Shown: piece by piece, positions 6,337 through 13,486 of the stretch
Numbering within the stretch: position 1 is the stretch's first letter
Layout: every line of letters begins with the position of its first letter
Assembly: GCA_002167465.1 (NCBI GenBank)
Contig: NHBL01000005.1
Coordinates: 9,075 to 24,093 of the forward strand
DNA length: 15,019 nt
From: a bacterium TMED6
GTDB taxonomy: Bacteria; Fidelibacterota; Marinisomatia; SCGC-AAA003-L08; D37C17
Direction: 5' to 3'
Position numbers and translations under genes: made by a program
Notes under the pieces: model-generated
What the model was told of the DNA's origin: nothing
The model's input: the letters and a program-made list of their open reading frames with translations, nothing else
Database searches by the model: none

Positions 6337-8184
6337 ATGAAATATATATTACTAGCACCCTTTATTGTACTTCCATTGCTTATAAACTATCAGTTTAGTG
6401 ATCCAACTTTACTTGTAAGAAGAACGTCACTATTTAGCATGTTATTTCTAGTTTTATGTATTTATCATTTTACTAAAACTTCAACTAATAATGTTTCAAA
6501 ATCTCAGCTCAAATGGATTTTCCTATTTATTGCTTTTATAATATATTCTATTATAACATCATCTTTTAATTCAATAAACTTTAATGAATCTGTTTGGGGA
6601 GTTATTTATTTAATTGGATGGCTCTCAATCGCTGTTTCAATAATTTTATATGCTGATGAATTATTTTTTAATAAAGTTTTAATAACTACATCTATATTAG
6701 GAGGATGCTTATCTCTTGCCTCTTTATTGCAAGCTTATGGATTATTTAATATAGAAAATTTCTCATCCACAAGTGCAACTTTTACAAATAGGAACTTTTG
6801 GGGAATGTATTTATGCTTTGTGATTCCTGCATCTTTATATGGTATTGTATCTTCCAAATCTATAAAAAATAATTTAATACACATTTTAATGTTTACATTT
6901 TCACTTTGCTCTTTAATTCATTGTAGATCAAGAGCTGCATGGCTAGGGGTTTTGTGCAGTATTGTTTTATTAATTTTAATCTATCATCAATTAATAATAA
7001 ATTGGATTAAAAATAGTATTAAAGTGAAACATATATATGGCTTTATAATATTTTTAGTTATCTCATTTACATTTATCTATACTGAACCTGAAGTTGAAAA
7101 TGCTCCTGATTACAAGAAATCAATATGGTCTACTTTAACTTCTACAAATAAAAATTTAAATGAAAATAAAATAAGTAAAAATACGCTTGGTGAAAGAATT
7201 TATCTTTATAATACAACAATAGATATGATAAAAGATTATCCATTTTTTGGTGTTGGTTATAATAATTGGCGATTAAATAATCCTTCATACTATGGAGACT
7301 ACATTCATGATGAAAACTATTTAAAATTAAATCAAAGACCGCACAATGATATATTATGGATAACCTCTGAAAGTGGCTTCTTTGGCTTATTATTATTTAT
7401 GTCAATTGTTATCATTCCATTAATCTTTACTTTTAAAAAAATTTTATATACAGAGCATAATAATAAATCCATTTTAAATGGATTTATCTTAGTGTCAATT
7501 ATTTCTATTTTAATTGAATCTTTATTTGATTTCCCAAAACAAAGAACGATACCCAATTTATATTTATGGTCCTATTTAGGATATTTAACTATCAACATAC
7601 CATCAGAAAATATTTTACATACAACAAAAAAACATTTGATTAAAAAGTTACTACTATTTATTTCTTTTTTAATTGCTGTATTTAGTTTCTTAGACTACAA
7701 CTCTATATTAAATAGTAGGCAAATGTTGCAATTTAAAAGTCAAAAAGAATATGATTTAGCAATTAACAAAGGTAAAAAGGCATTAAAGTATGGAAAAAAT
7801 GTTGATAATACTGGAACACCTATAACTTTTTATTTAGGAGTTTTAGAATACCAAAAAGGTAATATTACTCTTTCAGAAAACTATTTTAACCAATCTCTTA
7901 AAATTTATCCTGATCATCTTGGTACACTTGAAAATCTAATGATTATTAAAGCTAAATCAAGTCAATTTGAAGAAGCTAAAGTAATAATGGCCAATTTAAG
8001 AAATCTTTACCCTAAATATTATAGTCCGGTAGTTAAAATGATTAAATTATACCTACAACAAAATAATATAACAGATGCAAAATTATTGATAGAGGTCACA
8101 AATTTTGATGATGCCACTCAAAATACCAAGAAAATAGTAGATAATTTAAAAAACTACATTATATTACATAACGGACATGATTAA
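6337..8184 (+). CDS. O-antigen ligase-like (WaaL/Wzy_C superfamily) membrane protein with C-terminal TPR region
   Basis: 615 residues, inner membrane, about 12 transmembrane segments. The family joins lipid-linked glycan chains to an acceptor (lipid A core or protein) or polymerises them on the periplasmic face. Supporting marks are the arginine-rich CRSRAAWLG (196-204), a large periplasmic loop (about 250-340) with GERIYLYNTTIDMIKDYPFF and GVGYNNW, the RPHNDILWITSESGFFGLLL motif holding His336, and ESLFDFP (394-400). A last membrane segment (about 435-453) leads to a soluble tail (about 465-610) with helical pairs of TPR type, for example AINKGKKALKYG and YFNQSLKIYP. Ligase and polymerase cannot be told apart from sequence alone. 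No Shine-Dalgarno precedes the ATG. It is followed 150 bases later by a secreted dockerin protein. Type IX substrates are often attached to lipopolysaccharide, which would give this enzyme a natural role, but that is inference. Confidence 0.88.
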   Translation: MKYILLAPFIVLPLLINYQFSDPTLLVRRTSLFSMLFLVLCIYHFTKTSTNNVSKSQLKWIFLFIAFIIYSIITSSFNSINFNESVWGVIYLIGWLSIAVSIILYADELFFNKVLITTSILGGCLSLASLLQAYGLFNIENFSSTSATFTNRNFWGMYLCFVIPASLYGIVSSKSIKNNLIHILMFTFSLCSLIHCRSRAAWLGVLCSIVLLILIYHQLIINWIKNSIKVKHIYGFIIFLVISFTFIYTEPEVENAPDYKKSIWSTLTSTNKNLNENKISKNTLGERIYLYNTTIDMIKDYPFFGVGYNNWRLNNPSYYGDYIHDENYLKLNQRPHNDILWITSESGFFGLLLFMSIVIIPLIFTFKKILYTEHNNKSILNGFILVSIISILIESLFDFPKQRTIPNLYLWSYLGYLTINIPSENILHTTKKHLIKKLLLFISFLIAVFSFLDYNSILNSRQMLQFKSQKEYDLAINKGKKALKYGKNVDNTGTPITFYLGVLEYQKGNITLSENYFNQSLKIYPDHLGTLENLMIIKAKSSQFEEAKVIMANLRNLYPKYYSPVVKMIKLYLQQNNITDAKLLIEVTNFDDATQNTKKIVDNLKNYIILHNGHD

Positions 8185-8194
8185 TTTATATACA

Positions 8195-8233
8195 GAAAAA
8201 TCTTTGTATATAACAAAAAAAGATGTATTTTTC
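8195..8233. terminator. Possible weak terminator hairpin after the O-antigen ligase-like gene
   Basis: GAAAAAT (8195-8201) and ATTTTTC (8227-8233) are exact reverse complements, with inner CTTTGT and ACAAAAAAAG able to extend the stem imperfectly. It begins 11 bases after the stop codon. The stem is AT-rich and the next T-run is 12 bases further on (8245-8252), so it is a weak candidate only. Confidence 0.3.
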
Positions 8234-8334
8234 ATGCCTGTACCGTTTTTTTAAACAGATTTTAGGTTTACCCTTATAAAATCTAGTCTTACATAGGCTA
8301 ATTTAAGGGTTAATAAAAAGAGGATAGAAAAAAT
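8234..8334 (+). promoter_or_regulatory. Upstream region and ribosome binding site of the Ig-like/dockerin gene
   Basis: A TATAAA hexamer at 8275-8280 is a possible -10 element without a recognisable -35. ACCCTTA (8270-8276) and TAAGGGT (8304-8310) are a 7-bp inverted repeat with a 27-base loop that would fold in the leader or flank the transcription start. AGAGGATA (8319-8326) is a good Shine-Dalgarno, about 10 bases before the ATG at 8335, and fixes that start. I see no known riboswitch fold. Confidence 0.35.
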
Positions 8335-9195
8335 ATGAGTTTATTTTATACATTAATTTTATCTTTTTCATTATTAATTGGTGGAATTGAAATTGAAAAT
8401 TTAAACCCAAATGAAGGTGAAGCTGGTTCTAATTTAACAGTTGAGCTTATTGCTAATGGTGTAAACTTTTATGATTTTTACGATTCATACGGACAAGTAG
8501 ATGGTATTAATTTTACACCTGCTGGTATTAATGTTGATTCTTTTAGCGTTTCTTCTGAAACAACAATTACAATGAACCTTAATATTGATAAAATACCTGC
8601 TATGATGTTTGATGTTGAACTTGTTGGATCGTTCTATGACTCCTATGATCAATATTTTTATGATCAATATTCTTATACCGTATCTAAGGAAGATGCTTTT
8701 TATGTAAGCTCAAATAATCCACTATTAACAGTTAATTTTGATGATAATTTTGGCGAGGTAAACGTCGGTCAATCAATCGATGTCCCAATGTATTTATATA
8801 ATCCATCTACTGTTAACTTAAATGTAATTGGTATATCTATGACAAGTGATAGTTATAGTACCACTCAAACTTCTTTTACCGTTGCACCAGGACAAACTTT
8901 AGAAGAGATGATTAATTTTATGCCAACGTCTAATGGCTCTCAAAACAACACAATGACAATTTATAGTAATGATGAATTTGATCCTGTTATGGTATTTCAG
9001 ATGTCTGGTGAAGGGTTTGCTGTTATTGGAGATTTAAATACAGACGGAACCTTAAATATCTTAGATATCGTAGCTCTAATTGGATATGTTTTTAATGATA
9101 ATGAAAATCCATATGCAGACTTAAATGGTGATGGTACTGTAAATATTGTTGATGTAGTGATGTTAGTTAACTTAGTTCTTAATTGGGGACTTTAA
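8335..9195 (+). CDS. Secreted Ig-like protein with C-terminal dockerin-like domain
   Basis: 286 residues. A signal peptide (about 1-17) is followed by an IPT/TIG-like beta segment starting IENLNPNEGEAGSNLTVEL (about 20-125), then a second Ig-like domain of the ASH or choice-of-anchor type (about 130-228, NFGEVNVGQSIDVPMYLYN and a closing FQMSGEGF), then a dockerin-like module (232-284) with DLNTDGTLNILD and DLNGDGTVNIVD, both intact calcium loops. A tyrosine- and aspartate-rich stretch (100-114) contains a five-codon tandem duplication. No catalytic domain is visible, so it looks structural or adhesive. It has its own Shine-Dalgarno and ends at a strong terminator, so it is probably transcribed alone or read through from the ligase-like gene. 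Secretion and domain types are well supported; role unknown. Confidence 0.83.
   Translation: MSLFYTLILSFSLLIGGIEIENLNPNEGEAGSNLTVELIANGVNFYDFYDSYGQVDGINFTPAGINVDSFSVSSETTITMNLNIDKIPAMMFDVELVGSFYDSYDQYFYDQYSYTVSKEDAFYVSSNNPLLTVNFDDNFGEVNVGQSIDVPMYLYNPSTVNLNVIGISMTSDSYSTTQTSFTVAPGQTLEEMINFMPTSNGSQNNTMTIYSNDEFDPVMVFQMSGEGFAVIGDLNTDGTLNILDIVALIGYVFNDNENPYADLNGDGTVNIVDVVMLVNLVLNWGL
8644..8673 (+). repeat. 15-bp tandem duplication (YDQYF/YDQYS) inside the Ig-like/dockerin gene
   Basis: Two adjacent 15-base units (8644-8658 and 8659-8673) are identical at 14 of 15 positions and share TATGATCAATATT. They encode Tyr-Asp-Gln-Tyr-Phe and Tyr-Asp-Gln-Tyr-Ser, keeping the frame. The near identity suggests a recent slippage or duplication event. 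Confidence 0.8.
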
Positions 9196-9227
9196 ATTAA
9201 CATCAACAATAAATAAAATTTTAAATT

Positions 9228-9263
9228 GAAAGCCTCATTATTTATAGTGAGGTTTTCTTTTTT
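9228..9263 (+). terminator. Intrinsic terminator after the Ig-like/dockerin gene
   Basis: GAAAGCCTCA (9228-9237) pairs with TGAGGTTTTC (9248-9257), ten pairs with one G-U, around a 10-base loop, and is followed directly by six T residues (9258-9263). It lies 32 bases after the stop codon and only 7 bases before the next start codon (9271). The loop and right arm contain TATAGT (9243-9248), which could double as a -10 element for the next gene. Confidence 0.85.
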
Positions 9264-9270
9264 GTAGAAT

Positions 9271-9711
9271 ATGACAAACAACAAAAAATACTTCTTTACG
9301 GTGCCACTCTTTTGTATTGGTTTTATTATGATTGTTATGGGCTTAAGATGGATGATTTCAGATGAGCCGTGGATGTTAGATAAAATAGCAAATGCAGAAC
9401 GCTTAGGCATTTCTTTTAAAGAACTTTTTGAACCACATATAAACTCCACTCTTCCTGATTATTTAAAGCAAATTTATCGCTTTTTTGGATTGTGGGTACT
9501 TACTATTGGTTTATTTATTATTTCTTTTTCAAGAGTCGCCTTAGAAATAAAATCTAAAATATGGTTAAGTTTACTTTTTTGTACGGGATTTATGATTTAT
9601 TCTGCTCAATATCTAGCCTATTTACTAATACCAAGTTCACATTTTATATATTTAGGATGGATATCAATTGTTTTACATACAATTTCTGTATGGAATTATA
9701 GAAATAATTAA
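9271..9711 (+). CDS. Four-helix membrane protein of unknown function
   Basis: 146 residues with four predicted membrane segments (about 8-27, 71-88, 94-111 and 119-140). A polar 40-residue loop between the first two (28-68) carries MLDKIANAERLGISFKELFE. A lysine-bearing N-terminus and a final WNYRNN suggest both ends are cytoplasmic. I do not recognise the family; it has the general look of small conserved membrane proteins of marine bacteria. The ATG at 9271 has no Shine-Dalgarno and follows a terminator by 7 bases, so its expression is puzzling; the next in-frame ATG, at 9328, would remove most of the first helix. Its stop codon overlaps the stop of the convergent esterase gene by 4 bases. 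Coding character is convincing from the clean membrane pattern. Confidence 0.75.
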   Translation: MTNNKKYFFTVPLFCIGFIMIVMGLRWMISDEPWMLDKIANAERLGISFKELFEPHINSTLPDYLKQIYRFFGLWVLTIGLFIISFSRVALEIKSKIWLSLLFCTGFMIYSAQYLAYLLIPSSHFIYLGWISIVLHTISVWNYRNN

Positions 9712-10715
9712 TTATCTAAAAGAATCAAATTAATTAAAGCTATTATATCAAGTATACTTATTACTTGATCTTCATTTATGTCACCTTGCTCTGAATATGA
9801 ATCTTCTAGAATAATTTGTGCTAATAAAACAATATCTAAAATATTTACTGCATCATCTTGATTAACATCACCTAGTATATATTCATTTAAAAAATCAGAT
9901 AGTCTATAGTTTAAAAAGAAATTTATTAATTCTTCACTAGTATGGAAACCCCAGTTATTTGTAAACCAATCATGCCCTCCACCATATACTTTATAATGAA
10001 CAAACTCAGTTATTGAATCATCAGAATAATATTTATAAATTTCAACATTATTATTTAATTCTTCCATTGACTGTTGATTAAATCTGTTATATTGGCTCCA
10101 AAAATTGATTGACTCTGAAACAGTCAATGCGCCATCAAAAGAAGGTGGGTAATAATTCACTACCCCATCTGAAGTCCCATGAAAATGTATAATAGGAATT
10201 TCTCTTGTAAATTCACATGTTTGATTAGAATTCAACATAAAATTACCAGTTACTGATCCAAAAGCAGCAATCTTATTTTGTAATTCACATGCTAATTCAT
10301 ATGCCATATATCCACCATTTGACATTCCACATGCATATACTCTATCTAAGTCGATATCAAAATCTTGATTAATTTTATCAATCATACTACTAATAAATCC
10401 AACGTCATCTAAATTGTTTTGATCCCAAAAAGTACCAACATTCCAGGAAGGATAACTACTATTATCAGCTTCACCTTTTGGATAAACAACTGCAATACCT
10501 TGATTAAGCGCATATTGATCCATTTCAGAATAATACCGTTGACTTGAAGGATTTCCTCCAAAACCATGCATATTTATAATTAAAGGTGTAGAAGAAGATG
10601 AACCTAATTCCTCTGGATATGAAATATAATAACTTCTTATTTCTGAATCGTGCTCAATATCAAACCATTGCGTACAACTTATAGTTATTAATAATAGATA
10701 TAATATTTTTTTCAT
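9708..10715 (-). CDS. PHB-depolymerase/feruloyl-esterase-like hydrolase with C-terminal dockerin-like domain
   Basis: 335 residues. The N-terminus has a short hydrophobic segment ending ITISC, a lipobox-like site (Cys14). An alpha/beta-hydrolase of the esterase-PHB/CE1 type follows (about 25-272): oxyanion region INMHGFGG (47-54), nucleophile GMSNGGYMAYELAC with Ser132, acid HGTSDGVVNY with Asp183, and GGGHDW with His248. Such enzymes cleave esters on plant polysaccharides, polyesters or small esters; the substrate cannot be told here. The dockerin-like module (281-333) has DVNQDDAVNILD and DINEDQVISILD; the second loop has Ser where Asn is usual. It is the last gene of a three-gene operon: its ATG overlaps the TGA of the PQQ dehydrogenase gene (ATGA), with AAGGAAA as Shine-Dalgarno. 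Fold and triad are secure. Confidence 0.88.
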   Translation of the reverse strand: MKKILYLLLITISCTQWFDIEHDSEIRSYYISYPEELGSSSSTPLIINMHGFGGNPSSQRYYSEMDQYALNQGIAVVYPKGEADNSSYPSWNVGTFWDQNNLDDVGFISSMIDKINQDFDIDLDRVYACGMSNGGYMAYELACELQNKIAAFGSVTGNFMLNSNQTCEFTREIPIIHFHGTSDGVVNYYPPSFDGALTVSESINFWSQYNRFNQQSMEELNNNVEIYKYYSDDSITEFVHYKVYGGGHDWFTNNWGFHTSEELINFFLNYRLSDFLNEYILGDVNQDDAVNILDIVLLAQIILEDSYSEQGDINEDQVISILDIIALINLILLDN

Positions 10716-11902
10716 TTTTTATTTTCCTTAGAAATTGAATAAACATCTCCAGAGTAATCTATTAAATATAGTTCTCCATTTTCATCTTCACCAAAAGATG
10801 ATAAATAAAATTCTGACTTATTCATACTATTTAATAATTCTTTTGTGTGATCAATTAAAGATATTGCTTCTTCACCTTTTATAAAACTCCATACTTTTCC
10901 AGTACAGTAATCTCCAAAAATATACCTTCCATATAATTCAGGTATGTTTTTACCTCTATAAACATATCCCCCTGTTACGCTGCACCCATGCATATCTTGC
11001 TGATCCCAACCAACTATTGTTTTAGCATAATTTGCATCGTTTGGGTATTCAAAAATTGGCAATACAGTATCTTCTGAATTACAATTTATATTATTATCAC
11101 CATAGCAATGATTTCCTTCTAAAATATTCCAGCCAAAATTTAATCCACCAGGTGTATTGTTTTGGTGATAATCAATTTCTTCCCACTGATTTTGACCAAC
11201 ATCTCCCATATATAAATCACCATTTTTTTTATCGAATGAAAATCTCCAAACATTTCTTAATCCATAATGCCATATTTCATTTTTAATATGATTTTTGTTA
11301 TAAAACGGATTATCTTCAGGTATACTGTAGCCAACATCTTTACTTACATCAATTCTAATAATAGTACCAAACAAATTAGATAAATCTTGAGCTCTTTTTT
11401 CAGGATCACCTGCAGAACCTCCATCTCCAATAGATATATATAAATATCCATCAGGTCCAAATTCTAAAAAACCACCATTATGATTCATATAAGGCTGCTC
11501 GAATTGTAATAAAATTTCTTCAGATTTTGGATCACCTAAATTACCCTTTGAATTAAAACGTGATATAGTTGTATAACCATCTTGGTTTACATAATTTAAA
11601 TAAAAATTATTATTATATTCAAAATTTGGATCAAAAGCTAATCCTAATAACCCCCTCTCATCAGCAGGATACCAAGTTTGATGAACCCTATCTGAAATAT
11701 CAAGAAATGGTACATCTACTTTTTTCATATCTTTTATGATTCGAATTATACCATCTTGTTCTACTACTAATATCATATTGCTATCATTAGGATAATTTGT
11801 GATATAAAGCGGTTGATCAAATCCAGAGGCAATCAAATTGGCTCCTATTTGAGCTATCAAAAAATTGAAATGAAAAAGTAGTAATATTAAATATTTAATC
11901 AT
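10712..11902 (-). CDS. Secreted PQQ-dependent sugar dehydrogenase-like protein (GSDH/YliI family)
   Basis: 396 residues with a signal peptide (1-17, cut after LIA) and a six-bladed propeller over the rest. The family (soluble aldose or glucose dehydrogenases, and HHIP-like relatives) oxidises sugars with pyrroloquinoline quinone. Visible marks are ERGLLGLAFDPNF (82-94), MNHNGGFLEFGPDGYLYISI (139-158) with His141 as likely catalytic base, IGDGG (158-162), IWHYGLRNVWRFSFD (210-224) with Arg216 at the usual PQQ-binding place, and PGGLNFGWNILEGNHC (251-266). A cysteine-containing blade (266-333) with GCSVTGGYVYRG is typical of the bacterial branch. Unlike its two neighbours it has no dockerin tail. 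Spacing is 6 bases after the LRR gene and a 4-base overlap with the esterase gene. Export of a PQQ enzyme needs PQQ from elsewhere; no PQQ synthesis gene is in view. Electron acceptor and substrate unknown. Confidence 0.9.
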   Translation of the reverse strand: MIKYLILLLFHFNFLIAQIGANLIASGFDQPLYITNYPNDSNMILVVEQDGIIRIIKDMKKVDVPFLDISDRVHQTWYPADERGLLGLAFDPNFEYNNNFYLNYVNQDGYTTISRFNSKGNLGDPKSEEILLQFEQPYMNHNGGFLEFGPDGYLYISIGDGGSAGDPEKRAQDLSNLFGTIIRIDVSKDVGYSIPEDNPFYNKNHIKNEIWHYGLRNVWRFSFDKKNGDLYMGDVGQNQWEEIDYHQNNTPGGLNFGWNILEGNHCYGDNNINCNSEDTVLPIFEYPNDANYAKTIVGWDQQDMHGCSVTGGYVYRGKNIPELYGRYIFGDYCTGKVWSFIKGEEAISLIDHTKELLNSMNKSEFYLSSFGEDENGELYLIDYSGDVYSISKENKK

Positions 11903-11908
11903 ATTATC

Positions 11909-12676
11909 TCAGAAATTTTGGCCTAATATTATATTTATAATAACTATCACATCTAATACATTAGCTATCTGATCATTGTTTATATCCGAACATTCATCAC
12001 AACTGCTATTTAAAACACAATTAACAATCATAACTATATCTTGAATATTTGTTTGATTATCAAGGTTTAAATCCCCTGAAATTGAGCTGCAATCTGTACA
12101 CTCAGAGACGTCTTGGTTCCACCATTCAGATTGAACAATACACTCTGGATAAGGAGGGCAAAGACGATTATGACTAACATCAAAGGTAAGATAATCATTA
12201 TAATTAATATCTAAATCACAGATAGATTCTGGAATAATGCCGCTAAAATAATTACCCTCAAACCTAAAAGTTTCTATTTCTGTTAAATTATTAATATCTT
12301 CTGGAATAGGACCAGATAATTGACAATAAATATATGCACCACACATAATGGTTTTTAAGCGTCCATTTTGCCATTCTTGCATTCCAAGCTCTAAAGGCTC
12401 TACAATTCCATTTCCATTAGCAAAATCATACGATACACCATCAATTACTTTCGAAAACCATGATTCTGGATCATCCATGTAAGGATTTGGCGAACCACAA
12501 TAGTCGTCCCATTCTGAACAACCTAAATCAATACCACTTTGATAGCTATTATCTATAGTTTGTTGTAGTAAATTAATATCATCTTCAAAAAAACAAAGAT
12601 TATTTATTTCAATATAACCCTCATCACAAGGATATATTATATAAATTAAACTTACTAGTATAAAAAAATATTTCAT
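11909..12676 (-). CDS. Secreted leucine-rich-repeat protein with C-terminal dockerin-like domain
   Basis: 255 residues. A signal peptide (1-16) precedes a cysteine-containing cap (17-110) with CDEGYIEINNLCFF, an acidic WDDYCGSPNPYMDDPESWF segment and an LELGMQEWQNGRL lead-in. A short plant-type LRR run follows (about 111-175: LSGPIPEDINNLTEIETFRF, then FSGIIPESICDL), closed by a cysteine cap (LCPPYPECI). The dockerin-like module (199-252) has DLNLDNQTNIQD and DINNDQIANVLD, with two extra Cys (220, 226) near the linker. LRRs suggest binding of protein or glycan outside the cell. It is the first gene of an operon with a sugar dehydrogenase and an esterase. No Shine-Dalgarno is seen; a TATAAT on the minus strand (12720-12725) gives a plausible promoter. 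Confidence 0.85.
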   Translation of the reverse strand: MKYFFILVSLIYIIYPCDEGYIEINNLCFFEDDINLLQQTIDNSYQSGIDLGCSEWDDYCGSPNPYMDDPESWFSKVIDGVSYDFANGNGIVEPLELGMQEWQNGRLKTIMCGAYIYCQLSGPIPEDINNLTEIETFRFEGNYFSGIIPESICDLDINYNDYLTFDVSHNRLCPPYPECIVQSEWWNQDVSECTDCSSISGDLNLDNQTNIQDIVMIVNCVLNSSCDECSDINNDQIANVLDVIVIINIILGQNF

Positions 12677-12775
12677 AAATAAAATTTACTAAAATATTTA
12701 ATTTAAAAACATTACTATTATTATACGTTATGTAACAAAATACACATATAATTTATATAAAGGAATTAGAAGAGT
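12677..12775. promoter_or_regulatory. Divergent promoter region between the LRR operon and the nitroreductase gene
   Basis: Each strand shows a consensus -10: TATAAT on the minus strand (12720-12725), 43 bases before the LRR start, and TATAAT on the plus strand (12747-12752), 23 bases before the nitroreductase start. Neither has a good -35 at 17 bases. The near-palindrome GTTATGTAAC (12727-12736) lies between them, one base from the minus-strand -10, where a regulator could act on both. AAAGGA (12759-12764) is the nitroreductase Shine-Dalgarno, spaced about 11 bases. Confidence 0.5.
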
Positions 12776-13486
12776 ATGGATTTTTTTGATTTAGCTAATA
12801 AAAGACGTTCAATTAGAAAATTCACTGATGAAGAAGTACCAGAAGAAGTGATTGAGAAGTCTCTAAAAACTGCATTGCTTGCTGCAAATTCATCAAATTT
12901 ACAGCCATGGGAATTCTATTGGATAAAAGATGAAAATAAAAAAGAAGAACTTATAAAAGCATGTTTTTCTCAAAATGCTGCAAAAACAGCTAAAGAACTA
13001 GTAGTTGCAGTATCTAGAATTGATACATGGAAAAGAAATAAAAATCTTTTAATTAACCATTATAAAGAAAAAGATAAATTGATACCTTTAGTTGAAAAAT
13101 ACTACAATACCTTAGTACCTCTGCAATACTATTACGACCCATTTGGCATATCAACAATTATAAGAAAAATAATCTTATTCTTTTTTAGTTTTATTGGTTT
13201 TTTTAAGCCTATTGCAAGAGGTCCTTCTAATAAACATGAATTATTTGAAATAGTTACAAAAACTACTGCACTTGCATGCCAAAATATTATGATGTCTTTA
13301 GTTGCACAAGGATATGATTCATGTCCAATGGAAGGCTTTGATAAAACAAGAGTAAAAAAGTTGCTAAATCTAAACAATAAATCCCATATTGTAATGGTTC
13401 TAGGTATTGGAAAAAGAGATCCTAAAGGTATTTATGGGGATAGATTTAGGATAAATGAGGAATTAGTAATAAAGATAGTAGATTAA
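12776..13486 (+). CDS. Nitroreductase-family FMN-dependent oxidoreductase
   Basis: 236 residues, cytoplasmic. The fold is shown by the FMN-phosphate motif KRRSIRKF (9-16), the SSNLQPWEF segment (39-47), the MMSLVAQGYDSCPMEGFD stretch (172-189) and the closing VMVLGIGKR (206-214), all at normal places. Members use NAD(P)H and FMN to reduce nitroaromatics, quinones, enones or act as dehalogenases; the substrate cannot be read from sequence. A hydrophobic insertion IIRKIILFFFSFIGFFKPI (128-146) is longer than in classical NfsA/NfsB enzymes and may be a membrane-touching lid; I recall a subfamily carrying such an insert. It stands alone between convergent and divergent neighbours. Its stop overlaps that of the glycosyltransferase gene by 4 bases. 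Confidence 0.9.
   Translation: MDFFDLANKRRSIRKFTDEEVPEEVIEKSLKTALLAANSSNLQPWEFYWIKDENKKEELIKACFSQNAAKTAKELVVAVSRIDTWKRNKNLLINHYKEKDKLIPLVEKYYNTLVPLQYYYDPFGISTIIRKIILFFFSFIGFFKPIARGPSNKHELFEIVTKTTALACQNIMMSLVAQGYDSCPMEGFDKTRVKKLLNLNNKSHIVMVLGIGKRDPKGIYGDRFRINEELVIKIVD

Noticed and set aside
8185..8334. A riboswitch or small RNA in the 150-base gap before the Ig-like/dockerin gene
   Set aside because: Two short inverted repeats are present, but they match no riboswitch architecture I know and are weak in AT-rich DNA.
9192..9449. Minus-strand reading frame across the terminator and start of the membrane-protein gene
   Set aside because: It covers the hairpin terminator and the start of a better supported plus-strand gene, and its translation shows no domain or signal.
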